From Bacillus marinisedimentorum (GTDB lineage: Bacteria; Bacillota; Bacilli; Bacillales; Bacillaceae_O), in assembly GCF_001644195.2 (NCBI RefSeq), contig NZ_LWBL02000040.1, positions 85,062 to 149,061 of the forward strand: DNA of 64,000 nucleotides, in the 5' to 3' direction. This document shows positions 17,005 to 24,112 of this stretch, piece after piece; position 1 is the first letter of the stretch; every line of letters starts with the position of its first letter. The position numbers and the translations under genes are program-made. The notes below the pieces were generated by a model. It searched no databases, had not been told where the DNA came from, and saw only the letters and a list, made by a program, of their open reading frames with translations.

Positions 17005-18027
17005 TTGGAAGATGAGACATTAAAGCAATCAATAGAAAAAGTTATGGATGAGGAAATGTTTTCGGGAGCAGTAATGATAAACAAGGGCAGCCGGACCTTG
17101 TTTACGTCTGCAGCCGGTTTTGCCAACCGGGCGGATCAGCTTCCGAATACCGTCGACACGCGATTCGGTATCGCGTCCGGATGCAAACTGTTTACTGCCA
17201 TTGCGGTTTGCCAGCTTGCTGAACAGGGGAAGATATTACTTGATGACAGGCTTAAAGACTGTCTTGATATTGAATTTTCCGGGTTTGATGAAAACATTAC
17301 CGTCCATCATCTGCTGACCCACAGTGCAGGGATACCTGATTATTTTGATGAGGCGGTAATGGATGACTTTGAAGATCTCTGGAAACTGACGCCTATGTAT
17401 CTTTTAAGGACGTTAGAGGACTTTCTGCCTTTATTTCGGGACGGGCAAATGATGTTTCGGCCGGGGGAGAAATTTCACTACAATAATGCAGGATATATTT
17501 TGCTGGGGCTGATCATCGAACAGCAATCCGGGCTTTCTTTTCAGGAATATGTAGAAAGGGAAATCTTTAAGCCATGCGGGATGGATCGGTCCGGCTATTT
17601 TGCGCTTGACCAGCTTCCTGGGAGTACGGCATATGGTTATCTTGATATGGAGGATGGGTCATACAAAACTAATATATATTCGATTCCAGCCACGGGAGGA
17701 GCAGACGGGGGTGCATTTGTGACGGCGCCGGACATGGTGAAATTGTGGGACGGTTTACTTGGTCATAAGCTTTTAAGCGAAGAATATACCCGTTTACTGA
17801 TGACTCCGCATATCCACGTGAAAAAGGGAGTTTCTTATGGGTATGGAATGTGGATTAATGACCGTGACGGTTCTATTTATAAGTATCACGTTATGGGCTA
17901 TGACCCGGGCGTGAGCTTCCACTCTGCCTATTACCCTGATGCGGATGCGAGGATAACAGCCGTATCTAACTTGAGCTCAGGTGCGTTTGCTGTGATGAAG
18001 GCGGCGGAAGAGGCAATGTTCTTGTAG
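17005..18027 (+). CDS. Serine hydrolase of the beta-lactamase/PBP-like fold (class C type)
   Basis: 340 aa, cytoplasmic (no signal peptide). Catalytic SxxK motif at S58-G-C-K61 (GIASGCKLFTA), second motif YNN at Y159 (HYNNAGYILLG), and a late HVMGYDPG where the KTG-like HxG motif is expected. These features define Pfam beta-lactamase/AmpC-like hydrolases, which include esterases and D-peptidases; a real antibiotic resistance role is unlikely without export. The start is TTG 17005 after GAGGCGGGG; a later ATG at 17044 would remove conserved residues. Monocistronic with a hairpin beginning at its stop codon. Confidence 0.88.
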   Translation: MEDETLKQSIEKVMDEEMFSGAVMINKGSRTLFTSAAGFANRADQLPNTVDTRFGIASGCKLFTAIAVCQLAEQGKILLDDRLKDCLDIEFSGFDENITVHHLLTHSAGIPDYFDEAVMDDFEDLWKLTPMYLLRTLEDFLPLFRDGQMMFRPGEKFHYNNAGYILLGLIIEQQSGLSFQEYVEREIFKPCGMDRSGYFALDQLPGSTAYGYLDMEDGSYKTNIYSIPATGGADGGAFVTAPDMVKLWDGLLGHKLLSEEYTRLLMTPHIHVKKGVSYGYGMWINDRDGSIYKYHVMGYDPGVSFHSAYYPDADARITAVSNLSSGAFAVMKAAEEAMFL

Positions 18028-18078
18028 GTGCCTGCCCCCCGGTCCAGGAAAACAGTAACATACCGGGGGGCAGGCGCC
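18027..18078 (+). terminator. Terminator of the serine hydrolase gene
   Basis: GGTGCCTGCCCCCCGG arm and its complement around a 19-nt loop. The stem starts at the last base of the TAG stop codon. Confidence 0.7.
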
Positions 18079-18093
18079 TTCTAGGGCAAAAAA

Positions 18094-18127
18094 ATGCCTG
18101 TCTCCGATGATTCCGGAGGACAGGCAT
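18094..18127. terminator. Bidirectional terminator hairpin
   Basis: ATGCCTGTCTCCG stem with complement, A-run on the left and TTTT on the right; lies between convergent genes. Confidence 0.7.
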
Positions 18128-18143
18128 CTTTTCGGCAAATAAC

Positions 18144-18165
18144 GACAAGTGACAGGCACCTGTCA
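18144..18165. repeat. Dispersed repeat carrying the aminotransferase stop codon
   Basis: On the minus strand the gene ends GCT TGA CAG GTG CCT GTC, so the stop codon again lies in the element, as with ilvE. Confidence 0.65.
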
Positions 18166-19326
18166 AGCTTTGAAGAAAGAGCCGTTCAACATTTCCACAG
18201 CATCGCCGATATTGGCAGGATGCCCCATTTCAATCAGTGTTTCGCCGATCAAAACGACTGCTTTTTCAAGCATGTCTTCGGTGACATTTCCCATGTGGCC
18301 GATTCGGAATGCTTTGCCGGCGAGATGGGCAAGTGCGCCTGCGACGATCAGTCCTTTTTCGGCCAGAGCGGCACGGAATGCAGCATCATCGACTCCTTCC
18401 GGGTAGAGGATGCAGCTCAATGTTGCGGCAGCGGCTTCCTCGTCTGCAATAGCTTTCATGCCATATACGGAAAGGGCTGACCGGATTCCTTTTCCGAGGG
18501 CCTCATGGCGTGTGATGCGTTTTTCCATGCCTTCCTCCATGACGAGCCTCATTCCTTCATTATATGCATAGATCAGGTTCACCGGCGGGGTGGCGAAGTA
18601 TTTTTGCGGGTCATGCATGATCGGAATCCAGTTGTAAATGTCGGAATAATAACCGGGCACATGTCCGATCTTTTCGCGGGCAGCGAGCGCCGATTGGTTA
18701 AAGGCGACGATGGCAAGGCCAGGCGGAACACCGATCGCTTTCTGGGCGCCGGTCAGCACGACATCAATTTTGGCGTTTTCATCGCCATATGTCTTGCTCA
18801 TGTCTTCTTCCATCGCGGCTGTTGCACATACACCATCGACAATGACGAGCGCCCCGTGTTTTTTGATGACTGGCACCAGTGCATCAAGATCGGCGGCTAC
18901 GCCTGTTGAGGTGTCGGCATGCGTGATTGTGACTGCCTTGAAATCTCTGGAGGCGAGTTTTTCATCGACCAGTGCCGGATCCACCTGCTTTCCCCATTCA
19001 GATTGAAGCATGTCGACATTATAGCCGAATGCTTCTCCCAGCTTAATGAAGCGGTCTCCGAAAAAACCATGGCTGATGACCAGGATGTCCGCCCCGGATG
19101 GCACAGTATTGATCAGCGCCATTTCCATTGCGAGTGTCCCTGATCCGGAAATGACAAATACTTCCCCGTCTGTCTTGAACATGGCCTTTGTCTTCTCAAG
19201 AGCGCTCCGGTAAATGTCTGCGAACCTGGCATCGGTATGGCTTCTGGTTTCCTGCGCAAGGGCATCATAAATGGAATCGACAACAGGTGTCGGTCCCGGT
19301 ATAAGCAGCATTTCTTTATTGCGCAA
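18163..19326 (-). CDS. PLP aminotransferase, alanine-glyoxylate/serine-pyruvate type (PucG-like)
   Basis: 387 aa, fold-type I class V. The family opening MLLIPGPTPV is present, followed by GSGTLAMEMAL, the PLP aspartate region VIVDGVCATAAMEEDM and the catalytic lysine in LTGAQKAIGVPPGL. Candidate activities are alanine-glyoxylate, serine-pyruvate or (S)-ureidoglycine-glyoxylate transamination; no purine catabolic genes are adjacent, so the last is not supported. The start is set at TTG 19326, 9 bases after GGAGG. The ATG at 19335 abuts that site and the frame to 19365 is unsupported. Confidence 0.85.
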   Translation of the reverse strand: MRNKEMLLIPGPTPVVDSIYDALAQETRSHTDARFADIYRSALEKTKAMFKTDGEVFVISGSGTLAMEMALINTVPSGADILVISHGFFGDRFIKLGEAFGYNVDMLQSEWGKQVDPALVDEKLASRDFKAVTITHADTSTGVAADLDALVPVIKKHGALVIVDGVCATAAMEEDMSKTYGDENAKIDVVLTGAQKAIGVPPGLAIVAFNQSALAAREKIGHVPGYYSDIYNWIPIMHDPQKYFATPPVNLIYAYNEGMRLVMEEGMEKRITRHEALGKGIRSALSVYGMKAIADEEAAAATLSCILYPEGVDDAAFRAALAEKGLIVAGALAHLAGKAFRIGHMGNVTEDMLEKAVVLIGETLIEMGHPANIGDAVEMLNGSFFKA

Positions 19327-19616
19327 CTCTTCCATCCTCCTTATTAATAACGTAATAGAACACATTCTATGTTTATTATACAGAAAAATCTAGCTATTCT
19401 GTTCTGGCCTTTTGTAGACTTTTTAACAATAAATAGGTTTGTCCGATGTCTGCAGTAAAGGGTTTTGCCATGCTGGGGCAGTCAGAGAGCAGCGCCCGGC
19501 AACCAACGGTAACGTTTTTCCTATTTTTGGTTTTAACAGTTTTACTCATCAAATGCCTGGGAAACGCCGTATTACAACAAAATAAAAATCCCAAATCTAC
19601 AAGGAGGCATCTAGAG

Positions 19617-20045
19617 ATGGAAAACAGACATGTAATTGGGGTTTATGAGTCCTCAGAAGAAGTGATTAACAAATTTGAAAATAATAATCGCCAAAACCAG
19701 GATTCCGCTGGCTTCTCAGTCATCGGTGAAGATAAAAATGAAGTCGAGCGTGTATCTGACGAACTTGGTGTTGATATGGAGCCGCTTAATAGTGATGAAA
19801 ACAAGCAGGGCGGCGGATTTCTGGACAAAATCACTTCCGCACTAAAAGGTGAACATGAAGCACCCGTAGAAGATACCCTCATGGAAATGGGTGTTCCGGA
19901 AGACGAAGCACAAGAATATGCACCTGAACTCGAACAGGGCAAGATGCTTGTTGTAGGTGACCCGGAACTGGCGGCAAATGAAGGTGCAGATGTCACCGCA
20001 GGCACACCTCCAGCAACTGGAACAGGTACTGAGTTGAACAGTTGA
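19617..20045 (+). CDS. General stress protein YsnF-like, N-terminal part (frameshifted)
   Basis: 142 aa. Residues 5-110 match the YflT/GsiB-associated heat-stress domain (HVIGVYESSEEVINKFENN, then a glycine-rich turn, LMEMGVPEDEAQEYAPELEQGKMLVVGD). In intact YsnF-type proteins this domain continues into a DUF2382 domain. Here the frame stops at 20043-20045, and the DUF2382 part continues one frame over without its own ribosome site. One extra base near 20037-20041 would explain this. ATG 19617 follows AAGGAGG. Likely a sigmaB-type stress protein in intact form. Confidence 0.75.
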   Translation: MENRHVIGVYESSEEVINKFENNNRQNQDSAGFSVIGEDKNEVERVSDELGVDMEPLNSDENKQGGGFLDKITSALKGEHEAPVEDTLMEMGVPEDEAQEYAPELEQGKMLVVGDPELAANEGADVTAGTPPATGTGTELNS

Positions 20046-20505
20046 AGATGAACGTGACATCCAATTGCGTGAAGAACAGCTCGACCTCAATAAACGAGAG
20101 GCGGAAGCCGGCGATGTCGAAATCGAAAAAGAAGTCGTGGAGGATACTGAAACGGTGAACGTGCCGGTTTCACGTGAAGAAGTTTATGTGAAAAAACGTC
20201 CTGTCCATGACGAGGAGACAGCAGAAGTGAACGCAAACTCCCTGAAAGAGGACGAAGAATACCACATACCGGTAATGAAAGAAGATGTCGAGGTCCGGAA
20301 AAAGCCGGTCGTTTCCGATGAAGTTGTTGTCGGTAAACGGGAGGTGGAAAATGAGGAGCAAGTCAGGGAAGACGTGAAACATGAGGAACTTCATGTAAAA
20401 GGTGAAGGAAACCTGGATGTCGATGAGGACAAGAACGTTTTCAATGACTCGGTGAACAGCAAGTACGACGACAACTCAATGAACAGCAGATATGACAAGC
20501 AATAA
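20038..20505 (+). pseudogene. YsnF-like C-terminal DUF2382 part, separated by a frameshift
   Basis: Open from 20038, directly after a TGA at 20035-20037 in this frame. The first residues are TVEDERDIQLREEQLDLNKRE, the usual start of DUF2382, then EVEIEKEVVEDTETVNVPVSREEVYVKKRPV and a second repeat VPVMKEDVEVRKKPVVSDEVVVGKREV. The only start codon candidates (TTG 20065, no Shine-Dalgarno) are poor. It therefore reads as the second half of one gene with 19617-20045. A sequencing error, a true mutation and programmed frameshifting are all possible; there is no obvious slippery heptamer. Confidence 0.7.
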
Positions 20506-20520
20506 GCCTAAGTGCTGAAC

Positions 20521-20563
20521 GGTGTCTGTCCCCGGCGCATCAAAGCGCCGGGGGACAGGCACC
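20521..20563. terminator. Bidirectional terminator (GGTGTCTGTCCCCGGCGC arm)
   Basis: Long GC-rich stem between convergent genes ending at 20505 (+) and 20567 (-); same family of arms as at 3274 and 18027. Confidence 0.75.
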
Positions 20564-20566
20564 GTT

Positions 20567-22012
20567 TTAGTTTCTAACCTCGGTCACAGTCACAATCTTA
20601 TACCCTTTCGCCTTCAAAACCGGAATCACACGGTCGACTGCTTCAGGCGTGTTGATGCCGCCGATATGCATAAGCACTATATCCCCGTTGCTGGCATTGG
20701 CAGTAATTCGGGAGACGAGATAATCCACTGACGGCTGTTTCCAGTCGAGTGTATCGAGTGACCACTGGATACTGTATGGGTAGCCGGCCTGGCCTACAGC
20801 TTTCAAGGCGGTGGTATTATAGGCTCCATATGGGAAGCGGAAATAAGGGCGCGGACTTTTGCCGGTTGCAAGAACAATCGCTCTTTCCGCTCTTGCCATC
20901 TCCTGGAGGATCGCATCGTAGCTGATAGCTGTAAAGTCAGGATGGGAATACGAATGGGCAGCGATTTCATGGCCGTCCGCCGCAATCCGTTTCGCATAAG
21001 ACGGAAATTTTTCTGCCCATTTTCCGGTTAAAAAGAAGGTCGACTTGACATTATGCTTTTTCAAGACATCCAGGATGCGGATTCCAGCTGCGTCACTGCC
21101 GGCATCAAATGTGAAGGCGATTTCCTTTTGCTGCAGGCTGCCGTGGATGATCAATATGGATGGTGAAGCAGCCGGCGGAGCAGGGGGCGGTGCCGGCGGC
21201 GGGACTGCATCAATACCGTAAATTTTCAGTGCCTGGCCGACATAAATCGTATCCGTCGAAAGACTGTTCCACGTTTTGAGCTGGTCGACAGTGACATCCG
21301 CGCGCTGGGCGATAGACCATAGCGTGTCGCCGCTAACTACTTTATAGAGTACATAGCTGTCATCAGGTACATTGATATCATCATCTGCTGCCGGCGGGTC
21401 TGGTTTATCACTGTCATCGCCGCCTGCCGGAGGTTCCGGTTCGCCTGTGTCGTCATCTTTAGACGGGGGTTCCGGCTCATCACTATCATCCTCTGCGGGA
21501 GGCTCAACCGATTCATCATCGTTTTTTTGTTCTTCCTCGATTGCGGCCGCCTTCAACTCTTCTTCGTACGCTGCCGCATCATGGAGAGTCGCGAAGCTTT
21601 TTATATCCGTCACTTTTTCGTTATCCATCGTGATGACGATAAATCCGTCAGCAGCTTCATAAATGATGCCTTCACTTCCGTTTTCCAGCATGAATTCCCT
21701 GGCCAGCTCCAGGTTAAATCCGGTTATTGCGGTTTCGTATTCTGTGAGGGGCATGCCGGCAGTAATGACGGAAGTCACTTCTTCGATGGCAGATGCCTTG
21801 ATTTCACCGCCATTATTAGCATCCCCTGAGACAGGTTCAGGTTCTTGTGCAGAATCTCCGAAGTAGCTGATGCCTGCAAGTGTAATCGCAATAACCGTCC
21901 CGACAGCAGCAAGCGAAAAGGCAAGGGCAGACCACTTCTTACCGTTGACTTTGCCGAAAATGCCTGCGACCAAAAGCAACCCTACAACCGCAACTCCGAT
22001 GAGCACTGCCAT
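20567..22012 (-). CDS. Membrane-anchored LysM polysaccharide deacetylase
   Basis: 481 aa. Two N-terminal hydrophobic segments (about 1-20 and 28-50), an acidic spacer with repeated EPP/DPP DDD motifs, a LysM domain (YKVVSGDTLWSIAQRADVTVDQLKTWNSLSTDTIYVGQALKI), a short Pro/Ala hinge and a C-terminal NodB domain. NodB motifs seen: FTFDAGSDAAG (metal Asp; the usual second Asp is replaced, as in some Bacillus relatives), HEIAAHSYSHPDF (metal His pair), FRFPYGAY, and VLMHIGG. Likely deacetylates peptidoglycan or chitin-like polymers at the cell surface. ATG 22012 follows GAGGAGGG. A remnant of another NodB gene lies 0.5 kb upstream. Confidence 0.88.
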   Translation of the reverse strand: MAVLIGVAVVGLLLVAGIFGKVNGKKWSALAFSLAAVGTVIAITLAGISYFGDSAQEPEPVSGDANNGGEIKASAIEEVTSVITAGMPLTEYETAITGFNLELAREFMLENGSEGIIYEAADGFIVITMDNEKVTDIKSFATLHDAAAYEEELKAAAIEEEQKNDDESVEPPAEDDSDEPEPPSKDDDTGEPEPPAGGDDSDKPDPPAADDDINVPDDSYVLYKVVSGDTLWSIAQRADVTVDQLKTWNSLSTDTIYVGQALKIYGIDAVPPPAPPPAPPAASPSILIIHGSLQQKEIAFTFDAGSDAAGIRILDVLKKHNVKSTFFLTGKWAEKFPSYAKRIAADGHEIAAHSYSHPDFTAISYDAILQEMARAERAIVLATGKSPRPYFRFPYGAYNTTALKAVGQAGYPYSIQWSLDTLDWKQPSVDYLVSRITANASNGDIVLMHIGGINTPEAVDRVIPVLKAKGYKIVTVTEVRN

Positions 22013-22328
22013 TTTTGAGCCCTCCTCATTGATAAGAACGGGTGACCGGAAAAGGCAACAAGTGATTTTGGGATGCAGTTACACGATACCTATATCAGGA
22101 CTCTAACTATCCCTATTATACCATATGGACCAGGATAATAGATTGATATAACAGGGAGCCTGGCCGGCTGAATCCTCTTTGTATGAAGCCGGGGAATGGC
22201 ATTTTTCGGACGGTTAATTAAACGTTTGATTAACTGGCATCTTCAGGGTAAATAGTCCTGATGGCAAGTGTTGCCGAAAATACTAATTCCGTTAAAGGGT
22301 GCTTTAGTGGAATAGTCCTATAAAAATG

Positions 22329-22363
22329 AAACGCTCCAAGCTAATTTCACTTGGAGCGTTTTT
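22329..22363. terminator. Terminator hairpin downstream of the deacetylase remnant
   Basis: AAACGCTCCAAG/CTTGGAGCGTTT stem with T/A runs on both sides. Confidence 0.75.
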
Positions 22364-22380
22364 CGGCACTAGTTATGTTG

Positions 22381-22435
22381 GGTTTCACCTTGCCAATTTG
22401 GTTGGTAAAAACGAATGGGATTTTACGTTGTATTT
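22381..22435. repeat. Repeat C, copy 1
   Basis: TTTCACCTTGCCAATTTGGT, then TGGTAAAAACGAATG and TTTTACGT. An inverted copy with small differences lies at about 49255-49316. Confidence 0.55.
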
Positions 22436-22498
22436 GTAATGCTGCACCTTAAAACCGAGCCAGTTAGTGTGGAGAAGGCGTGTTTTTACGGATTGCAG

Positions 22499-22687
22499 CT
22501 ATTTGTTTATAATCTCTGACACGGTCACAAATTTGTATCCCTTTGCCCGCAGCTGGTCAATGATTTGCGGCAGGGCTTCGATTGTTCCGTCCAGATGGCC
22601 TGGGACACGGAAATTATGCTGCAGGACGATGCCGCCCGGCGAAGCATTAAGGTGAACCCTTTTAAGGATTGGAGTAATTATAGATTC
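22499..22687 (-). pseudogene. Remnant of a polysaccharide deacetylase C-terminus
   Basis: Read on the minus strand, about 62 codons give ESIITPILKRVHLNASPGGI followed by VLQHNFRVPG, LPQIIDQLRAKGYKFVTVSEIIN and a TAG stop. This is the typical NodB-domain end (SIVLMH... LP.II..L...GY.FVTV.E). A stop codon lies just upstream and no N-terminal part remains, so it is a decayed fragment. It resembles but is not a copy of the end of the neighbouring intact deacetylase. Confidence 0.7.
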
Positions 22688-22726
22688 TTAGAAGGAGGTA
22701 TATCAATATTAAAATAATGGAAAAAA

Positions 22727-22765
22727 GGTTCCTGCCCGGCGCATTAACGCACCGGGGCAGGAACC
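22727..22765 (-). terminator. Terminator of the flavin oxidoreductase gene
   Basis: GGTTCCTGCCCCGG/CCGGGCAGGAACC-type stem with A/T flank, 23 bp after the minus-strand gene end. Confidence 0.65.
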
Positions 22766-22787
22766 GCCAACGCGCCATCATTCGGCG

Positions 22788-23993
22788 CTATTCAAACCGA
22801 TCCAGCCGGACAATATCCTGGGCCGGGTGGTAGTTGTATAAAAGCATGTCGCGGATGATCGTTGCGCCAAGCATGCTGTAGAGCGCTCCGTTTCCGCCGA
22901 ATCCGAGGAGGAAATAAGCATTTTTGTAATCGGGATGCGGTCCGATTAACGGCCGGCCGTCAAGTGTTTTTGCAAATACAGCGTTATATTCATAATCAAC
23001 TTCAAAATTCATCTGAGGAAAGAGGTCTTGCGTCAGTTTGATCAGCTGCTCGGTTTTCTTTTTGATTTTTCGTACCGAACTGACGGGATGAGAGATCCTT
23101 TCATCAAGTCCGCCCATGATAAGCCTATGGTCGTCACTCAGCCTGATATATCGGTAAGGCCTGCTCGTTTCCCATATGTGGCAGTTTTGATACCAGAGGT
23201 CCGATTTGCTCAGCGGTTTTGTGACGAACACATGAGTTTGAGTGAGGTAAAATTTCTTTGTTTTGATGAAATCCAGTGTTTCATAGCCGGTGGCAAAAAC
23301 CACTTTCCGGCATTTGATTCTGCCGCCGCTCGTTTCAAACACTTGACTTGCATCCCCAAGTTCATAGCTGGTCACGCGGGTATTTTCATATACCTTGATG
23401 CCATTGCCGGCGGCTGCATCAACTAAAGCATGATTGTATTTGAACGGGTCGAACTTTGCCGCATTCAGCGAATAGATTCCGGCTGGTTTGCTGAGGGGGA
23501 ACTTGCTCTCGATTTCCTCCCGATCCATGTATGTCACAGGGAAGCCGTGTTTGACTAAAAGGTCGAAATCCGCTTTCAGCTGTTTCACATCCGTTTTTGT
23601 ACTGGCAAAGTACATGCTGTTCCGGCGCTCAAATCCTGTGTCGGTTTTCACCGCCGATGCAAGCCTGTACATTTCATCGACAGCTTGCAGGCATAATTTG
23701 TAAAAGTAGACTGCTTTCTCCTCACCTAATTCTTTGATCATTGTGGAAAGCATTTTATCAGAAATAAATTGCAGGGACCCGGTGTTTGCCCCTGTCACTC
23801 CGGAGGCGATTTCTCCTTTTTCCACCAGTACCGCATCAACGCCATACTCTGAGAGCAAGTAAGCACACATCGATCCGGACAGGCCGCCTCCGATAATTAA
23901 AACATCACATTCAATGTCGTCATTAAGGGGTTTATAGCGCTTATGTCCCGAACTCACTGCCGGCCAGTATAAATCACCGTTATAAAGATCCAT
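22788..23993 (-). CDS. FAD-dependent amine/glycine-oxidase-like oxidoreductase (DAO family)
   Basis: 401 aa. Rossmann FAD motif VLIIGGGLSGSMCAYLLSEYGVDAVLVEK near residue 32, then GVTGANTGSLQF (the usual contact to FAD in this family), and the C-terminal GFGGNGALYSMLGATIIRDML. The layout with a short N-terminal segment containing YW before the FAD motif matches gamma-glutamylputrescine oxidase-like members (PuuB/OrdL-like). Substrate amine unknown. ATG 23993 has AAAGGA 8 bases upstream. Single gene; no polyamine catabolic partners next to it. Confidence 0.82.
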   Translation of the reverse strand: MDLYNGDLYWPAVSSGHKRYKPLNDDIECDVLIIGGGLSGSMCAYLLSEYGVDAVLVEKGEIASGVTGANTGSLQFISDKMLSTMIKELGEEKAVYFYKLCLQAVDEMYRLASAVKTDTGFERRNSMYFASTKTDVKQLKADFDLLVKHGFPVTYMDREEIESKFPLSKPAGIYSLNAAKFDPFKYNHALVDAAAGNGIKVYENTRVTSYELGDASQVFETSGGRIKCRKVVFATGYETLDFIKTKKFYLTQTHVFVTKPLSKSDLWYQNCHIWETSRPYRYIRLSDDHRLIMGGLDERISHPVSSVRKIKKKTEQLIKLTQDLFPQMNFEVDYEYNAVFAKTLDGRPLIGPHPDYKNAYFLLGFGGNGALYSMLGATIIRDMLLYNYHPAQDIVRLDRFE

Positions 23994-24060
23994 CACGACA
24001 GTCCTTTCTTCTGATACGAGTTACTTTTATTTTCCGCCAATATTCGTTAATTATGTAAAA

Positions 24061-24112
24061 GAGGTGCCGGCCCCGGCTGCATTACTTCCTTAGCAGGCGG
24101 GGCGGGCACCTC
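24061..24112 (-). terminator. Terminator of the LTA-synthase-like gene
   Basis: GAGGTGCC(G/C)GCCCCG arm with complement GGCGGGCACCTC; begins immediately after the gene stop on the minus strand. Confidence 0.7.

Larger units (their letters stand above)
22013..22498. other. Intergenic region with terminator and repeat C
   Basis: Contains the deacetylase promoter area, a strong hairpin at 22329-22363 (AACGCTCCAAG stem with T-run, correctly placed to end the pseudogene transcript) and a short repeat at 22381-22435 also found inverted near 49255-49316. No intact gene seen. Confidence 0.45.

Noticed and set aside
17005..18027. Beta-lactamase resistance gene
   Set aside because: No signal peptide, and motifs are those of general esterase/peptidase members of the fold.
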